Source: DASYHS01 sp035998295
GTDB lineage: Bacteria > Pseudomonadota > Alphaproteobacteria > Azospirillales > Azospirillaceae
Assembly: GCF_035998295.1 (NCBI RefSeq)
Contig: NZ_DASYHS010000173.1
Location: 1 to 59,486, forward strand
Direction of reading: 5' to 3'
Length of the DNA: 59,486 nt
A model generated the notes under the pieces. That model searched no databases and had not been told where the DNA came from. It saw only the letters and a program-made list of their open reading frames with translations. Positions 26,123-35,820 of this stretch are shown piece after piece. The translations under genes were made by a program, and so were the position numbers. Numbering within the stretch: the stretch's first letter is position 1; each line of letters starts with the position of its first letter.

Positions 26123-27574
26123 CGCAGCACAACCCTTCTTCACCCGGGCGAACGCGGCGAGGGCCCGGCCGCGGGCGGCGGCGTGGTCGACCACCGGCGT
26201 CGGGTAGGTCCGGCCGAGCACGACGCCCGCGGCCCGCAGCTCGCCCTCGGGCGCCTCCCAGGGCCGGTGGACGTGGCGGGCCGGCAGCCCGCGCAACTCC
26301 GGGACCCAGCGCCGCACGTAGTCGCCCTCCGGGTCGAACTTCATCCCCTGCAGGACGGGGTTGAAGATGCGGAAATAGGGCGCGGCGTCGGCGCCGCAGC
26401 CGGCGATCCATTGCCAGTTCGCGGCGTTGCTGGCGAGGTCCGCGTCGACGAGCGTGTCCCAGAACCACGCCTCGCCGGTCTGCCACGGGATCAGCAGGTG
26501 CTTCACCAGGAAGGACGCCGCGATCATCCTGACCCGGTTGTGCATCCAGCCGGTCGACCACAGCTCGCGCATGCCTGCGTCGACCAGGGGATAGCCGGTG
26601 GCGCCGCGCTGCCACGCACGCAGCGCCTCCGGGTCCTCGCGCCAGGGAAAGTCCGCGAATTCCGGCCGCAGCGGCACCGCGGGCAGGCCGCGGTGGTGAT
26701 AGAGGAGGTGGTAGGAGAACTCGCGCCGTCCCAGCTCCGCCAGGAACTTCGCGGCGCCGCCCCGACCGCCGCGGACACCGGACGCCGTCAGCACCGCGTG
26801 CCAGACCTGGCGCGGCCCGACCTCGCCGAAGCGCAGATGGGGTGACAGGCGCGAGGTGGCCTCCAGGCCGGGCTGGTCGCGCCGTGCCGCGTAGCCTTCG
26901 AGCGCCCCGTCCAGGAAATCGGTGAGACGCTGTCTCGCTCCGGCCTCGCCCGGCGTCCAGGCCGCGCGCAGGCCGCCGGCCCAGTCCGGCGCGTCGGGCA
27001 GCAACCTCCAGGCATCCAGGGTATCGCCGGGAAGTGCCGCCCCGAGGAGCTTTCGCGGCGCCGGCAGCGGCGGCGGCGGATCACCCTTGGCCAGGCAGGC
27101 GCGCCAGAAGGCGGAATGGACGCGGCACGGCCCGCCCGCCCTGGTGGTCACGGTCCAGGGCTCGTGCAGCAGGGCGGCGTTGAAGCTGCGGACGGTGAAG
27201 CCGACGGCCTTCAGGGACGCCTTGACCGCTTCGTCGCGGGCGATCGCGAAGGGCTCGTAGCGGCGGTTCCAGAACACCGTGTCGGCACCGGCCTCGCGGA
27301 TCAATGCCGGCAGGACCGCACGCGGATCGCCCCGGCGCAGCACGAGGGCGCATCCCAGCGCGGCCAGGTCCCGGCCCAGCGCCGCGAGACTGTGATGCAG
27401 CCACCAGCGCGCGGCACCGCCCATCCGCCATGTACCGGGCGTGTCGTCGTCCAGGACGTACACCGGCAGCACCGGCCGGCCGGTCCGCGCCGCCTCCGCC
27501 AAGGCGGGGTTGTCGGCGAGGCGAAGGTCCTGCCGGAACCAGACGATGATCGGCGTGGAGGAGGCGTCAGCCAT
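26111..27574 (-). CDS. phrB: Deoxyribodipyrimidine photolyase
   Basis: The product is 487 aa from MADASSTPIIVWFRQDLRL. The start at 27574 gives the usual N-terminus, and an earlier ATG adds 22 atypical residues. The N-terminal antenna-binding alpha/beta domain is followed by the FAD domain: TSRLSPHLRFGEVGPRQV, GYPLVDAGMRELWSTGWMHN, and DTLVDADLASNAANWQWIAG. Trp residues of the electron-transfer chain are present in this region. It repairs UV cyclobutane pyrimidine dimers using blue light. Converges with selO. Confidence 0.94.
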   Translation of the reverse strand: MADASSTPIIVWFRQDLRLADNPALAEAARTGRPVLPVYVLDDDTPGTWRMGGAARWWLHHSLAALGRDLAALGCALVLRRGDPRAVLPALIREAGADTVFWNRRYEPFAIARDEAVKASLKAVGFTVRSFNAALLHEPWTVTTRAGGPCRVHSAFWRACLAKGDPPPPLPAPRKLLGAALPGDTLDAWRLLPDAPDWAGGLRAAWTPGEAGARQRLTDFLDGALEGYAARRDQPGLEATSRLSPHLRFGEVGPRQVWHAVLTASGVRGGRGGAAKFLAELGRREFSYHLLYHHRGLPAVPLRPEFADFPWREDPEALRAWQRGATGYPLVDAGMRELWSTGWMHNRVRMIAASFLVKHLLIPWQTGEAWFWDTLVDADLASNAANWQWIAGCGADAAPYFRIFNPVLQGMKFDPEGDYVRRWVPELRGLPARHVHRPWEAPEGELRAAGVVLGRTYPTPVVDHAAARGRALAAFARVKKGCAADAV

Positions 27575-27644
27575 GGCGGCGGTGCGTCTTTCGGCCGTTG
27601 CACGGTCGCGTGCCGCACGCAAAGCCCCGGCACGCCGCAACGAC

Positions 27645-28298
<654 letters not shown>

Positions 28299-28339
28299 TC
28301 CACCCTCCTTCGCCGGACCGGCCCGGCTCCGCTTCGTCA

Positions 28340-28882
28340 TCAGGCCGCCAGCAGCGCCACCTTGGGGAAGTCGATCTCGACCTGCGTCGCCTTGCCGAGC
28401 ATGTTGGTCAGGACGTTCAGGGCGACGTTCACGATGATCTCGACGATCTCTCCGTCGGTGTAGCCGGCCTCGCGCACGGCCCCGAACTCCGCCGCGGTCA
28501 CCTCGCCGCCATGGGCGGCCAGCGCCTTGGCGAAGGCGACGGCCGCCGCGGCCTTGGCGTCGCGCGAACCGCCGGCGCGGGCGGCGGCGATCTCGCCGTC
28601 GTCGAGGCCGGCGGCGCGCCCGATCGCGGCATGGGCCGAGACGCAGTACTGGCAGGCGTTCTCCTCGGCGACGGCCAGCGCGATGCGCTCGCGCGTCCGG
28701 AGATCGAGCGCCCCCTCGCCGGTACCGCCGTACAGGCCGAGGAAGCCCTTCAGCGCCGGCGCGGAGTTCGCCAGCACCCGGATGAAGTTCGGGGTGACGC
28801 CGAGCTGGGACTGCACGGCCGCCAGCAGCACCGCCGCCTCGCCGGTCGCGGCGGCCGGATCGATCATGGGAATGCGGGACAT
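28340..28882 (-). CDS. Carboxymuconolactone decarboxylase/AhpD-like protein
   Basis: The product is 180 aa from MSRIPMIDPAAATG, with GGAGAG before the ATG. The peroxidase-related motif is ENACQYCVSAHAAIGRAAGL: a CxxC with a following His, as in AhpD-type thiol proteins. The C-terminal part (YTDGEIVEIIVNVALNVLTN) is typical of CMD-family helices. It probably handles peroxide or alkylhydroperoxide stress together with the PNPOx-like protein. The electron donor is unknown. Confidence 0.88.
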   Translation of the reverse strand: MSRIPMIDPAAATGEAAVLLAAVQSQLGVTPNFIRVLANSAPALKGFLGLYGGTGEGALDLRTRERIALAVAEENACQYCVSAHAAIGRAAGLDDGEIAAARAGGSRDAKAAAAVAFAKALAAHGGEVTAAEFGAVREAGYTDGEIVEIIVNVALNVLTNMLGKATQVEIDFPKVALLAA

Positions 28883-29257
28883 CGGTCTCTCCTGTCTATT
28901 ATGCCGGTTGTGCGCCGGCACCCGGCCGGAACGGGCGGACAGTGCGCCATTACGCTGCGGGGCAGAATGGCCGCTACCCGCAATGGATCATTGCGGCCGG
29001 CGAAACGCCGAGGAGAACCCCAGGCGGGCATCTTCCGGGCACGCCGCACGAAACAGGTACTACACAGGCCGGAAACGCCGGCGGAGATTCGAAATTCGGT
29101 AATATTCCTGTGATTGTCGCAATAATTACTCTCGTTAACGAAGTAAATCAACAATTAACCAGACGCAGACTCACAAAATTTTAACGACTTCCGACCACCA
29201 TGCTCCTCGTGAGAAGGAATTTCTCCATACGATAGTCTCAGAAGGAGCAGTCAATAG
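28883..29257. promoter_or_regulatory. 375-bp intergenic region with AT-rich promoter-like stretch
   Basis: This gap separates the AhpD-like gene (minus) from the Cache protein gene (plus). Positions about 29092-29240 are unusually AT-rich for the window and contain a 10-bp palindrome TCGTTAACGA (29132-29141). It likely holds the promoter of the Cache/chemoreceptor pair. I found no convincing coding frame or specific box. Confidence 0.4.
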
Positions 29258-29710
29258 ATGTTCTCGCGTTTCATCCTGCCGATCGCAGCACTCGCCGCCC
29301 TTTCGATGCCCGCCCTGGCCGCCAACGGGACCGCGGACGAGGCCAAGGCCCTCATGGAGCGCGCGGCGGCGCATTTCGAGAAGGCCGGCGCCGAGCAGGC
29401 GCTCAAGGACTTCACCAATACCGGGGGCGAGTTCGTCGACCGCGATCTCTACGTATTCTGCTTCAACCTCGACGCGGTAACGACGGCCCATGGCGGCAAT
29501 CCCGCGCTGATGGGCAAGGACATTTCCAAGCTGAAGGACGCGGACGGCAAGTCCTTCACCCTGGAGATCCGCGACGTCGCGATGAAGAGCGGAACCGGCC
29601 AGGTCGACTACAAGTGGGTCAATCCGACCTCCAAGAAGATCGAGCAGAAATCGACTTACGTCCAGCGGCTGGGCGACAACGCCTGCGGCGTCGGCTTCTA
29701 CAAGACCTGA
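29258..29710 (+). CDS. Secreted single-Cache-domain protein
   Basis: The product is 150 aa. The Sec signal (FILPIAALAALSMPALA) is cleaved after ALA. The mature part is a Cache_2-type sensor domain: EALMERAAAHFEKAG-like helix, then FVDRDLYVFCFNLDA, AHGGNPALMGKDISKLKDAD and KIEQKSTYVQRLGDNACGVG. There is no membrane anchor. It is 71 bp upstream of a chemoreceptor gene and probably presents a small ligand to it. AAGGAG lies 10 bases before the start. Confidence 0.88.
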   Translation: MFSRFILPIAALAALSMPALAANGTADEAKALMERAAAHFEKAGAEQALKDFTNTGGEFVDRDLYVFCFNLDAVTTAHGGNPALMGKDISKLKDADGKSFTLEIRDVAMKSGTGQVDYKWVNPTSKKIEQKSTYVQRLGDNACGVGFYKT

Positions 29711-29781
29711 AGCCGGCCGACCATTCGCAAGCATAACGCGGGGCGGGCCGGTTGCCGGCCCGCCCCGCAGGGGAGGACGAC

Positions 29782-31536
29782 GTGACCAAGGGAATGCTGC
29801 GCCTGTCGGACTGGCGCATCTCCACGAAAGTGCTGCTGGCGCCCGCGACGGCCATCACCCTGCTCGCGGGCATCGTCGGGCTCGGCGTCACCGTGCTGAC
29901 GGTGCAGGAAAGGCAACTCCTGCTCCTGACCGAGGACGTCTTCGCCGACCACCGGCAGATCACGGAAGCGATCGAGATGGTGGCGGCGGCCGACACCGAC
30001 CTCTACCGCATCATCGGCATCGCCGTGAACGAGACCGACGCCGCCAAGCTGCAGGCCAAGATGGAAGAGACCGGCGACCTGCTCGAGAAGGCGCGGGCCG
30101 CGGTCGCCGGCATCCGCGCCGTGTCGCTCGACCCCGCGATCGCCGGCGCGTTCGGGTCCGCGGAACTGGAGGCCGGCACGAAGTCGCCGGAGGAGGCACG
30201 CAAGGAACTGGAGGCCAGCTACGCGACCTTCCTGGAACTGGCGCAGCAGGTCATCGACATGGCGGCGGTCGATACCGCGACCGCGAGCCTGTTCATGGTC
30301 GGCGCCGACGAGGAAGCCGAGAAGACCCGGATGCTGCTCCACGAACTCGAGGAGCGCAGCGGCGCGCTGACGTCCGCGGCCGGCGACGCGGCCGCCCAGG
30401 ACCTGAGGCAGGCGATCATCACCTTCGTGTCCATCGCCGCCGTCGCCGCGCTCCTGGCGGTGGCCGTCAGCCTGCTGGTTGCCCGCGCCATCGGCCGGCC
30501 TGTCGTGCGGCTGACCGCCGCCATGGAGGCGCTCGCCGGCGGGACGATCGACGTCGAGGTGCCCTATGCCGGGCAGAAGGACGAGATCGGGGCCATGGCA
30601 CGGACGCTGGGCGTGTTCCGGGACAACGCCGCGGAGCGCCGGCGGCTCGAGGAGGCGCAGGCCGAGGAGCACGCGGCGCGCAGCCGGCGCGCCGAGCGCA
30701 TCGAGGCCCTGATCCGGGAGTTCGACGGCAAGGTCGCGGCGGCACTGGCCGAGGTGTCGGCCGCGGGCGGCCAGATGCGCGGTGCCGCGGAGCGGATGAC
30801 GGCGCTCGCCGACCGCACCAGCCAGCAGGCCGGCGCCACGGCGTCCGCCGCCGACGAGACCTCGGCCAACGTGCAGACCGTCGCGGCCGCGACCGAGGAG
30901 ATGGCGGCCTCCATCCAGGAGATCGGCCGGCAGGTGAGCCGCTCGACCGACATCGCGAGTCAGGCCGTGCGCGAGGTCCGGGACACCGGCCAGACGGTCC
31001 GCGGGCTCGCCGAGGCGGCGCAGAAGATCGGCGAGGTCGTCCAGCTGATCTCCGACATCGCGAGCCAGACCAACCTGCTGGCGCTGAACGCCACCATCGA
31101 GGCGGCGCGCGCCGGCGAGGCCGGCAAGGGCTTCGCCGTCGTGGCGAGCGAGGTCAAGGCGCTGGCCAACCAGACCGCGCGCGCCACCGACGAGATCGCA
31201 TCCCAGATCGGCACCGTCCAGACGGCGACGGGCGGCACCGTCACCGCGATCGAGGCGGTCGACCGCACGATCTCGTCGATCAGCGAAATCGCCTCGGCCA
31301 TCGCCGCGGCGATCGAGCAGCAGAACGCGACCACGGGCGAGATCACCCGCAACGTGCAGCAGGCCGCCCTGGGGACCCAGGAGGTCAGCAGCAATGTCGG
31401 CGAGGTGAACGACGCGGCCGGCGAGACCGGCGTGGCGGCGTCCCAGGTGCTCGGCGCGTCCGAAGGGCTCGGCCGCCAGTCCGAGATCCTCAAGCGCGAG
31501 ATCGAGGCCTTCCTGGTCGGCATCCGCGCCGCCTGA
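29782..31536 (+). CDS. Methyl-accepting chemotaxis protein
   Basis: The product is 584 aa from GTG at 29782, with GGGGAGG 5 bases before it. Membrane helix 1 (VLLAPATAITLLAGIVGLGV) is followed by a periplasmic or helical sensor region to about 215, helix 2 (IITFVSIAAVAALLAVAVSL), HAMP (to about 290) and the signalling domain. The hairpin tip is ISDIASQTNLLALNATIEAA followed by RAGEAGKGFAVVASEVKALA. The last residues (EIEAFLVGIRAA) do not form a CheR tether. Co-directional with the Cache protein gene, which may deliver ligand. Confidence 0.93.
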   Translation: MTKGMLRLSDWRISTKVLLAPATAITLLAGIVGLGVTVLTVQERQLLLLTEDVFADHRQITEAIEMVAAADTDLYRIIGIAVNETDAAKLQAKMEETGDLLEKARAAVAGIRAVSLDPAIAGAFGSAELEAGTKSPEEARKELEASYATFLELAQQVIDMAAVDTATASLFMVGADEEAEKTRMLLHELEERSGALTSAAGDAAAQDLRQAIITFVSIAAVAALLAVAVSLLVARAIGRPVVRLTAAMEALAGGTIDVEVPYAGQKDEIGAMARTLGVFRDNAAERRRLEEAQAEEHAARSRRAERIEALIREFDGKVAAALAEVSAAGGQMRGAAERMTALADRTSQQAGATASAADETSANVQTVAAATEEMAASIQEIGRQVSRSTDIASQAVREVRDTGQTVRGLAEAAQKIGEVVQLISDIASQTNLLALNATIEAARAGEAGKGFAVVASEVKALANQTARATDEIASQIGTVQTATGGTVTAIEAVDRTISSISEIASAIAAAIEQQNATTGEITRNVQQAALGTQEVSSNVGEVNDAAGETGVAASQVLGASEGLGRQSEILKREIEAFLVGIRAA

Positions 31537-31605
31537 TCCGCCGAAGCCCTGGAACCCCGGCGCGCGCAACCCCATAATGGAGGAAACCACAACCCCGGCC
31601 GAGCC

Positions 31606-32091
31606 ATGTTCCAACAGCACACCGTCGATTTCGCCGACAAGCCCGCAGCCTACCGGGAGTTGGCGGGCCAGTTGGAGGCGCTGCTCGCCGGGGAGCGCGA
31701 CCTGGTCGCGAACGCCGCCAATACGGCGTCCCTGATCTGGCACGGGCTGCCCGACCTCAACTGGGCGGGCTTCTATTTCCTGAAGGAAGGCGAGCTCGTC
31801 CTCGGCCCGTTCCAGGGCAAGCCCGCCTGCGTGCGCATCGCGCTCGGCCGCGGCGTCTGCGGCACCGCGGCCGACCGGCGCGAAAGCCTGCTGGTCGAGG
31901 ACGTCCACGCCTTCCCCGGCCACATCGCCTGCGACGTCGCCTCGCGCTCGGAGCTCGTCGTGCCGCTGGTGCGCGGGGACGCGCTGCTGGGCGTCCTCGA
32001 CCTCGACAGCCCGGTCCCGAGCCGCTTCGACGAGACGGACCGCGCGGGATGCGAGCAGTTGGCGCGCATCTTCCTCGCATCGCTTTCCTGA
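31606..32091 (+). CDS. msrC: Free methionine-(R)-sulfoxide reductase (GAF domain)
   Basis: The product is 161 aa and a single GAF domain. The three conserved cysteines are in KPACVRIALGRGVCGTAA and HIACDVASRSE, which form the catalytic and resolving set of fRMsr. Other signatures are LNWAGFYFLKEGELVLGPFQ and LVVPLVRGDALLGVLDLDSP. It reduces free methionine-R-sulfoxide with thioredoxin. It lies 69 bp after the chemoreceptor, with no obvious functional link. Confidence 0.93.
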   Translation: MFQQHTVDFADKPAAYRELAGQLEALLAGERDLVANAANTASLIWHGLPDLNWAGFYFLKEGELVLGPFQGKPACVRIALGRGVCGTAADRRESLLVEDVHAFPGHIACDVASRSELVVPLVRGDALLGVLDLDSPVPSRFDETDRAGCEQLARIFLASLS

Positions 32092-32177
32092 TCCAGCAGC
32101 CGGAAATTTCGGCGAGGCCGTGAACGCACGGCCCGGTACGGGTTTTCTCTCCGCAGATCGAACGCGGAGGCGAAGCG

Positions 32178-33572
32178 ATGAGGCCGACCCTCGTCCTGGA
32201 CGTCGTCGGGCTGACGCCGTCGCTGCTCGGCCGCTACACGCCCAACCTGAACCGCCTCGCCGAACGCGGCGGCCGGCGTGCGCTCAAGACGGTGACGCCG
32301 GCCGTCACCTGCACCGTGCAGACGACGATGCTGACCGGCCTGGCGCCGCGCGACCACGGCATCGTCGCCAACGGATGGTATTTCCGCGACCTCGCCGAGG
32401 TCTGGTTCTGGCGCCAGTCGAACCGGCTGGTCGCCGGCGAGCGGGTCTGGGACGCCGCGCGCCGGATCGATCCCGGCTTCACCTGCGCCAACCTGTTCTG
32501 GTGGTACAACATGTATTCCGGGGCCGACATCGGCGTGACGCCGCGGCCCATGTACCCCGCCGACGGGCGCAAGATCCCGGATTGCTACGCCGAGCCGCCG
32601 GAGCTGCGCGACGAGCTGACCGGCCTGCTCGGCCGTTTCCCGCTGTTCCAGTTCTGGGGCCCGGCGACCGACATCGCGTCCAGCGCCTGGATCGCCCGGG
32701 CCGCCCGCCACGTGATGGCGACCCGCAAGCCGACGCTGACGCTGGTCTACCTGCCCCATCTCGACTACTGCCTCCAGCGGCTCGGCCCCCGGCACCCGCA
32801 GGTGGTCAAGGACCTCGCCGAGGTCGACAGGCTGTGCGGGGAGCTGATCGCCGAGGCCGACGCCGTCGGCGGGGCCGTGATCGCCCTGTCGGAATACGCG
32901 GTCGCCCCCGTCCGGCGGCCCGTTCACGTCAACCGCGCCCTGAGGGAGGCGGGCCTGATCCGCGTGCGCGAGGAGCTCGGCCGCGAGCTGCTCGACCCCG
33001 GCGCCTCGGCCGCCTTCGCGGTCGCGGACCATCAGGTCGCCCATGTCTACGTCCGCGACCCGGCACGGATCGGCGAGGTCGCGCGCCTGATCGAGGCGCT
33101 GCCCGGCGTCGAGCGGGTCCTCGACGAGGACGGCAAGCGCGCCTTCGGGCTCGACCACCCGCGCTCGGGCGAACTGGTGGCGCTGGCCGAGCCGGACGCC
33201 TGGTTCACCTACTACTACTGGCTCGACGACGCGCGCGCGCCCGATTTCGCGCGCATGGTCGAGATCCACCGCAAGCCCGGCTACGACCCCGTCGAGCTGT
33301 TCCTCGATCCTGCCCTGCGCTGGCCGAAGGGCGCGGTCGGCTGGCGGCTGCTGAAGCGCGCACTCGGCCTGCGCACGCTGCTGGACGTCATCCCGCTGGA
33401 CGCGACGCTGGTCAGGGGCTCGCACGGGCGGCCGACCGACGATCCCGAGGAGGGGCCGGTGATCCTCAGCTCGGAGCCCGGGCTGCTGCCCGACCGCCCG
33501 GTCGCCGCCGCCGAGGTCAAGGACCTGATGCTCGCCCACGTGTTCGGCAAGGCGGCCGTTCCGGTGGGGTAG
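32178..33572 (+). CDS. eboF: EboF: alkaline-phosphatase-superfamily (nucleotide pyrophosphatase-like) protein
   Basis: The product is 464 aa. The first metal Asp is in LVLDVVGLTPSLLG, the nucleophile Thr region is TVTPAVTCTVQTTMLTGLAP, and RDHGIVANGWYFRDL follows. Further on, LVYLPHLDYCLQRLGP and IALSEYAV match the metal-binding segments. These features are typical of the EboF type phosphodiesterase/pyrophosphatase found with ebo genes. Its substrate is unknown. It stands alone on the plus strand, about 2.3 kb from the end of the other five ebo genes, with two unrelated genes between, and ends in an intrinsic terminator. Confidence 0.85.
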   Translation: MRPTLVLDVVGLTPSLLGRYTPNLNRLAERGGRRALKTVTPAVTCTVQTTMLTGLAPRDHGIVANGWYFRDLAEVWFWRQSNRLVAGERVWDAARRIDPGFTCANLFWWYNMYSGADIGVTPRPMYPADGRKIPDCYAEPPELRDELTGLLGRFPLFQFWGPATDIASSAWIARAARHVMATRKPTLTLVYLPHLDYCLQRLGPRHPQVVKDLAEVDRLCGELIAEADAVGGAVIALSEYAVAPVRRPVHVNRALREAGLIRVREELGRELLDPGASAAFAVADHQVAHVYVRDPARIGEVARLIEALPGVERVLDEDGKRAFGLDHPRSGELVALAEPDAWFTYYYWLDDARAPDFARMVEIHRKPGYDPVELFLDPALRWPKGAVGWRLLKRALGLRTLLDVIPLDATLVRGSHGRPTDDPEEGPVILSSEPGLLPDRPVAAAEVKDLMLAHVFGKAAVPVG

Positions 33573-33645
33573 CGCGCACCGGCGGATCGGGCGAAGGTCC
33601 GGCCACCGTCCCAGCATATGCATGGGCCCCGAACCGGATAATGGA

Positions 33646-33675
33646 CCTATTATCCCGCGATAATAGGCTATTTTT
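33646..33675 (+). terminator. Intrinsic terminator after eboF
   Basis: CCTATTATC and GATAATAGG form a perfect 9-bp stem with a CCGC loop, followed by CTATTTTT. The AT-rich stem and T-run stand out in this GC-rich window. It stops transcription from eboF before the convergent nitronate monooxygenase gene. Confidence 0.75.
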
Positions 33676-33731
33676 CCGGAAAGATCAATACCCGAGGGGA
33701 CCGAGCTGCCCGGCGAAACCCGGGCCGCGCG

Positions 33732-34790
33732 CTAAAGCCGGCCTGCCACCTCGTCCGCCTCGCGCATCAGGCGGGCGATCAGGTCGGCGGCACCCTGGCG
33801 CCGCGCCATGCGCAGCCCCTGCCCCGCCCACAGGGACAGCATGTCCGCCCGCCCCTGCCCGGCCGCCGCCGTGCGCATCGGCCGGGTCAGCGCGTTCTGG
33901 AGCGGATAGGGCAGTGCCGCGTCCTCCATCTCCGTCATGAAGCGGTTGACGATGCCGCGCGCCGGCCGGCCGGAGAAGGCCCGGGTCACGCGCGTGCCGT
34001 GTTCCTCGCCCTCTAGGATCGCCGACTTGTGGGCTTCCGGTATCCCCGCCTCGTCGCAGGTGAGGAAGGCCGTGCCCATCTGCACCGCCTCGGCGCCGAG
34101 CGCCAGCGCGGCCACGATGCCGCGGCCGTCCATGATCCCGCCGGACGCGATCACCGGCACGCGCACGGCGTCGGCGACCTGGGGAACGAGCGCCATGGTC
34201 CCGACCATCGACGCCTCGAACCCGGCGGCGAAGGTGCCGCGATGCGCCCCCGCCTCGCTGCCCTGGGCCACGACGGCGTCGACCCCGGCCTTCTCCAGCA
34301 GCACCGCCTCGGCCACCGTCGTCGCGGTGCCGACAACGGCCAGGCCGCGCGAGCGGGCGGCATCCAGGGCGGCGGCCGGAGGGATGCCGAAGGTGAAGCT
34401 GAACACGGACGCGCCGCTGTCCAGCACCGCCGCGAGCTGGTCGTCGAAGAGGTCGCCGGCGCGGGACGGCGCGGCCGGCGGCGGCAGGCCGAGTTCGGCG
34501 TGGAACGGCGCCATGCGGGCGAGCGCCGGGCCGGCATCGGGCTCCGGGTCCGGGGCCGGCACCGAGGCGAACAGGTTGATCCCGAAAGGCCCCGGCGTCA
34601 GCGCGCGGACGGCGCGCGCGGCGTCGAGGATCTGCGCCGGCGTCAGGTAGGCGGCACCTATGAAGCCCAGCGCCCCCGCGTTCGAAGCCGCGGCCACCAG
34701 CGCCGGCGTGCTGGCGCCGCCGGCCATGGGCGCCTGGATGATGGGATGGGCCAGCCCGAGCCTACCGGTCAACCTCGTCTCGAATCGCAT
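33732..34790 (-). CDS. Nitronate monooxygenase (NMO) family flavoprotein
   Basis: The product is 352 aa. The FMN-binding TIM barrel has HPIIQAPMAGGASTPALVAA, ASNAGALGFIGAAY and PFGINLFAS at the N-terminus, then VVAQGSEAGAHRG and PVIASGGIMDGRGI, the standard NMO motifs with the conserved His. It oxidises alkyl nitronates or related compounds. GAGGTGG lies before the ATG. It converges with eboF and follows the LysR gene in the same direction, 93 bp after it. Confidence 0.92.
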   Translation of the reverse strand: MRFETRLTGRLGLAHPIIQAPMAGGASTPALVAAASNAGALGFIGAAYLTPAQILDAARAVRALTPGPFGINLFASVPAPDPEPDAGPALARMAPFHAELGLPPPAAPSRAGDLFDDQLAAVLDSGASVFSFTFGIPPAAALDAARSRGLAVVGTATTVAEAVLLEKAGVDAVVAQGSEAGAHRGTFAAGFEASMVGTMALVPQVADAVRVPVIASGGIMDGRGIVAALALGAEAVQMGTAFLTCDEAGIPEAHKSAILEGEEHGTRVTRAFSGRPARGIVNRFMTEMEDAALPYPLQNALTRPMRTAAAGQGRADMLSLWAGQGLRMARRQGAADLIARLMREADEVAGRL

Positions 34791-34883
34791 GCGCCACCTC
34801 CTTGCTCGCCACGAGCCTAGGTCATGGCGCCGGCCATGAAAAACGAATTGAAGTGAGCGGTCCCATCTGGAAACCAGATGCCC

Positions 34884-35771
34884 TCAGTCGGCGGCGTCGG
34901 CCCGCGCGGACCGGGGACGGGCGCAGTCGAGGAAGGCGGCGAGCGCGCTGGAGACGAAGCCGTCCCGCCGCCGCACGAAGACGGTCTCGACCCCGGCTTC
35001 GGCAGGCGGGAGCGCATGGAGCGCCACCCGCCCGTCGCGCGCGGCCGGCGCCGCCACGCCCCTGGGCAGCAGCGTGACGCCGACCCCGCCCGCGACGCAG
35101 GCGAGGATGCCGTCGAGCGAGCCGAACTCCAGCAGGCGCGGGCCGACCGCGCCGCGCGCGGCGAGCACCGCCTCCAGGCGCTGGCGGTAGGAGCAGCCCG
35201 CGCGGAAGACGACGATCTTCGGCGTGCCGGCGCGCAGCAGCGCGTCGAGGCTCCGCACGCCGCCGGCGGTCACGAGGACGAGCTCCTCCTCCCACACCGT
35301 CATGGCCTCCAGCTCGGGATGGCCGACCGGCCCGCAGACGAAGGCCCCTTCGATCCGATGTTCCAGCACGGCGGCGACGAGCTCGCAGGTGGTGCCGGTG
35401 CGCAGAACGAGGTCGACGGCGGGATGGGCGGCGGCATAGTCCGCGAGCACGCGCGGCAGGCGCAGCGCGGTGGTCGTCTCCAGCGAGCCGACGGCGAGCG
35501 AGCCCTTCGGGCACCCGTCGTCGGCGACCGCCCGGCGCGCCTCGTCCAGGAGACGGGCGGCACGCGCGGCATAGGGCAGCAGGCGGCGCCCGGCGTCGGT
35601 CGGGACGGCCCCGCGGCTGTGGCGGTGGAACAGCGGCACGCCCAGCTCGCGCTCCAGCAGGCGGATGCGCGCGGTCACGTTCGACTGGACGGTGTTCAGC
35701 TCGGCCGCCGCCCTGCCCATCGTGCCGAGCCGCGCCACCGCCTCGAAAACCCTGAGATCCCCGGCATCCAT
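34884..35771 (-). CDS. LysR-family transcriptional regulator
   Basis: The product is 295 aa from MDAGDLRVFEAVARLG, with GGGGGAGAGG before the ATG. The N-terminal HTH (TMGRAAAELNTVQSNVTARI, RLLERELGVPLFHRHSRG) is followed by the two-lobed effector domain. The gene lies between the ebo operon end (35821) and nmo. It might control either the NMO gene downstream or the ebo operon, but nothing in the sequence settles which. Confidence 0.92.
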   Translation of the reverse strand: MDAGDLRVFEAVARLGTMGRAAAELNTVQSNVTARIRLLERELGVPLFHRHSRGAVPTDAGRRLLPYAARAARLLDEARRAVADDGCPKGSLAVGSLETTTALRLPRVLADYAAAHPAVDLVLRTGTTCELVAAVLEHRIEGAFVCGPVGHPELEAMTVWEEELVLVTAGGVRSLDALLRAGTPKIVVFRAGCSYRQRLEAVLAARGAVGPRLLEFGSLDGILACVAGGVGVTLLPRGVAAPAARDGRVALHALPPAEAGVETVFVRRRDGFVSSALAAFLDCARPRSARADAAD

Positions 35772-35820
35772 GGCCTCTCCCCCGCCGCGAGCGCGCACGA
35801 TGCTACCACGGCGGCGGCGC

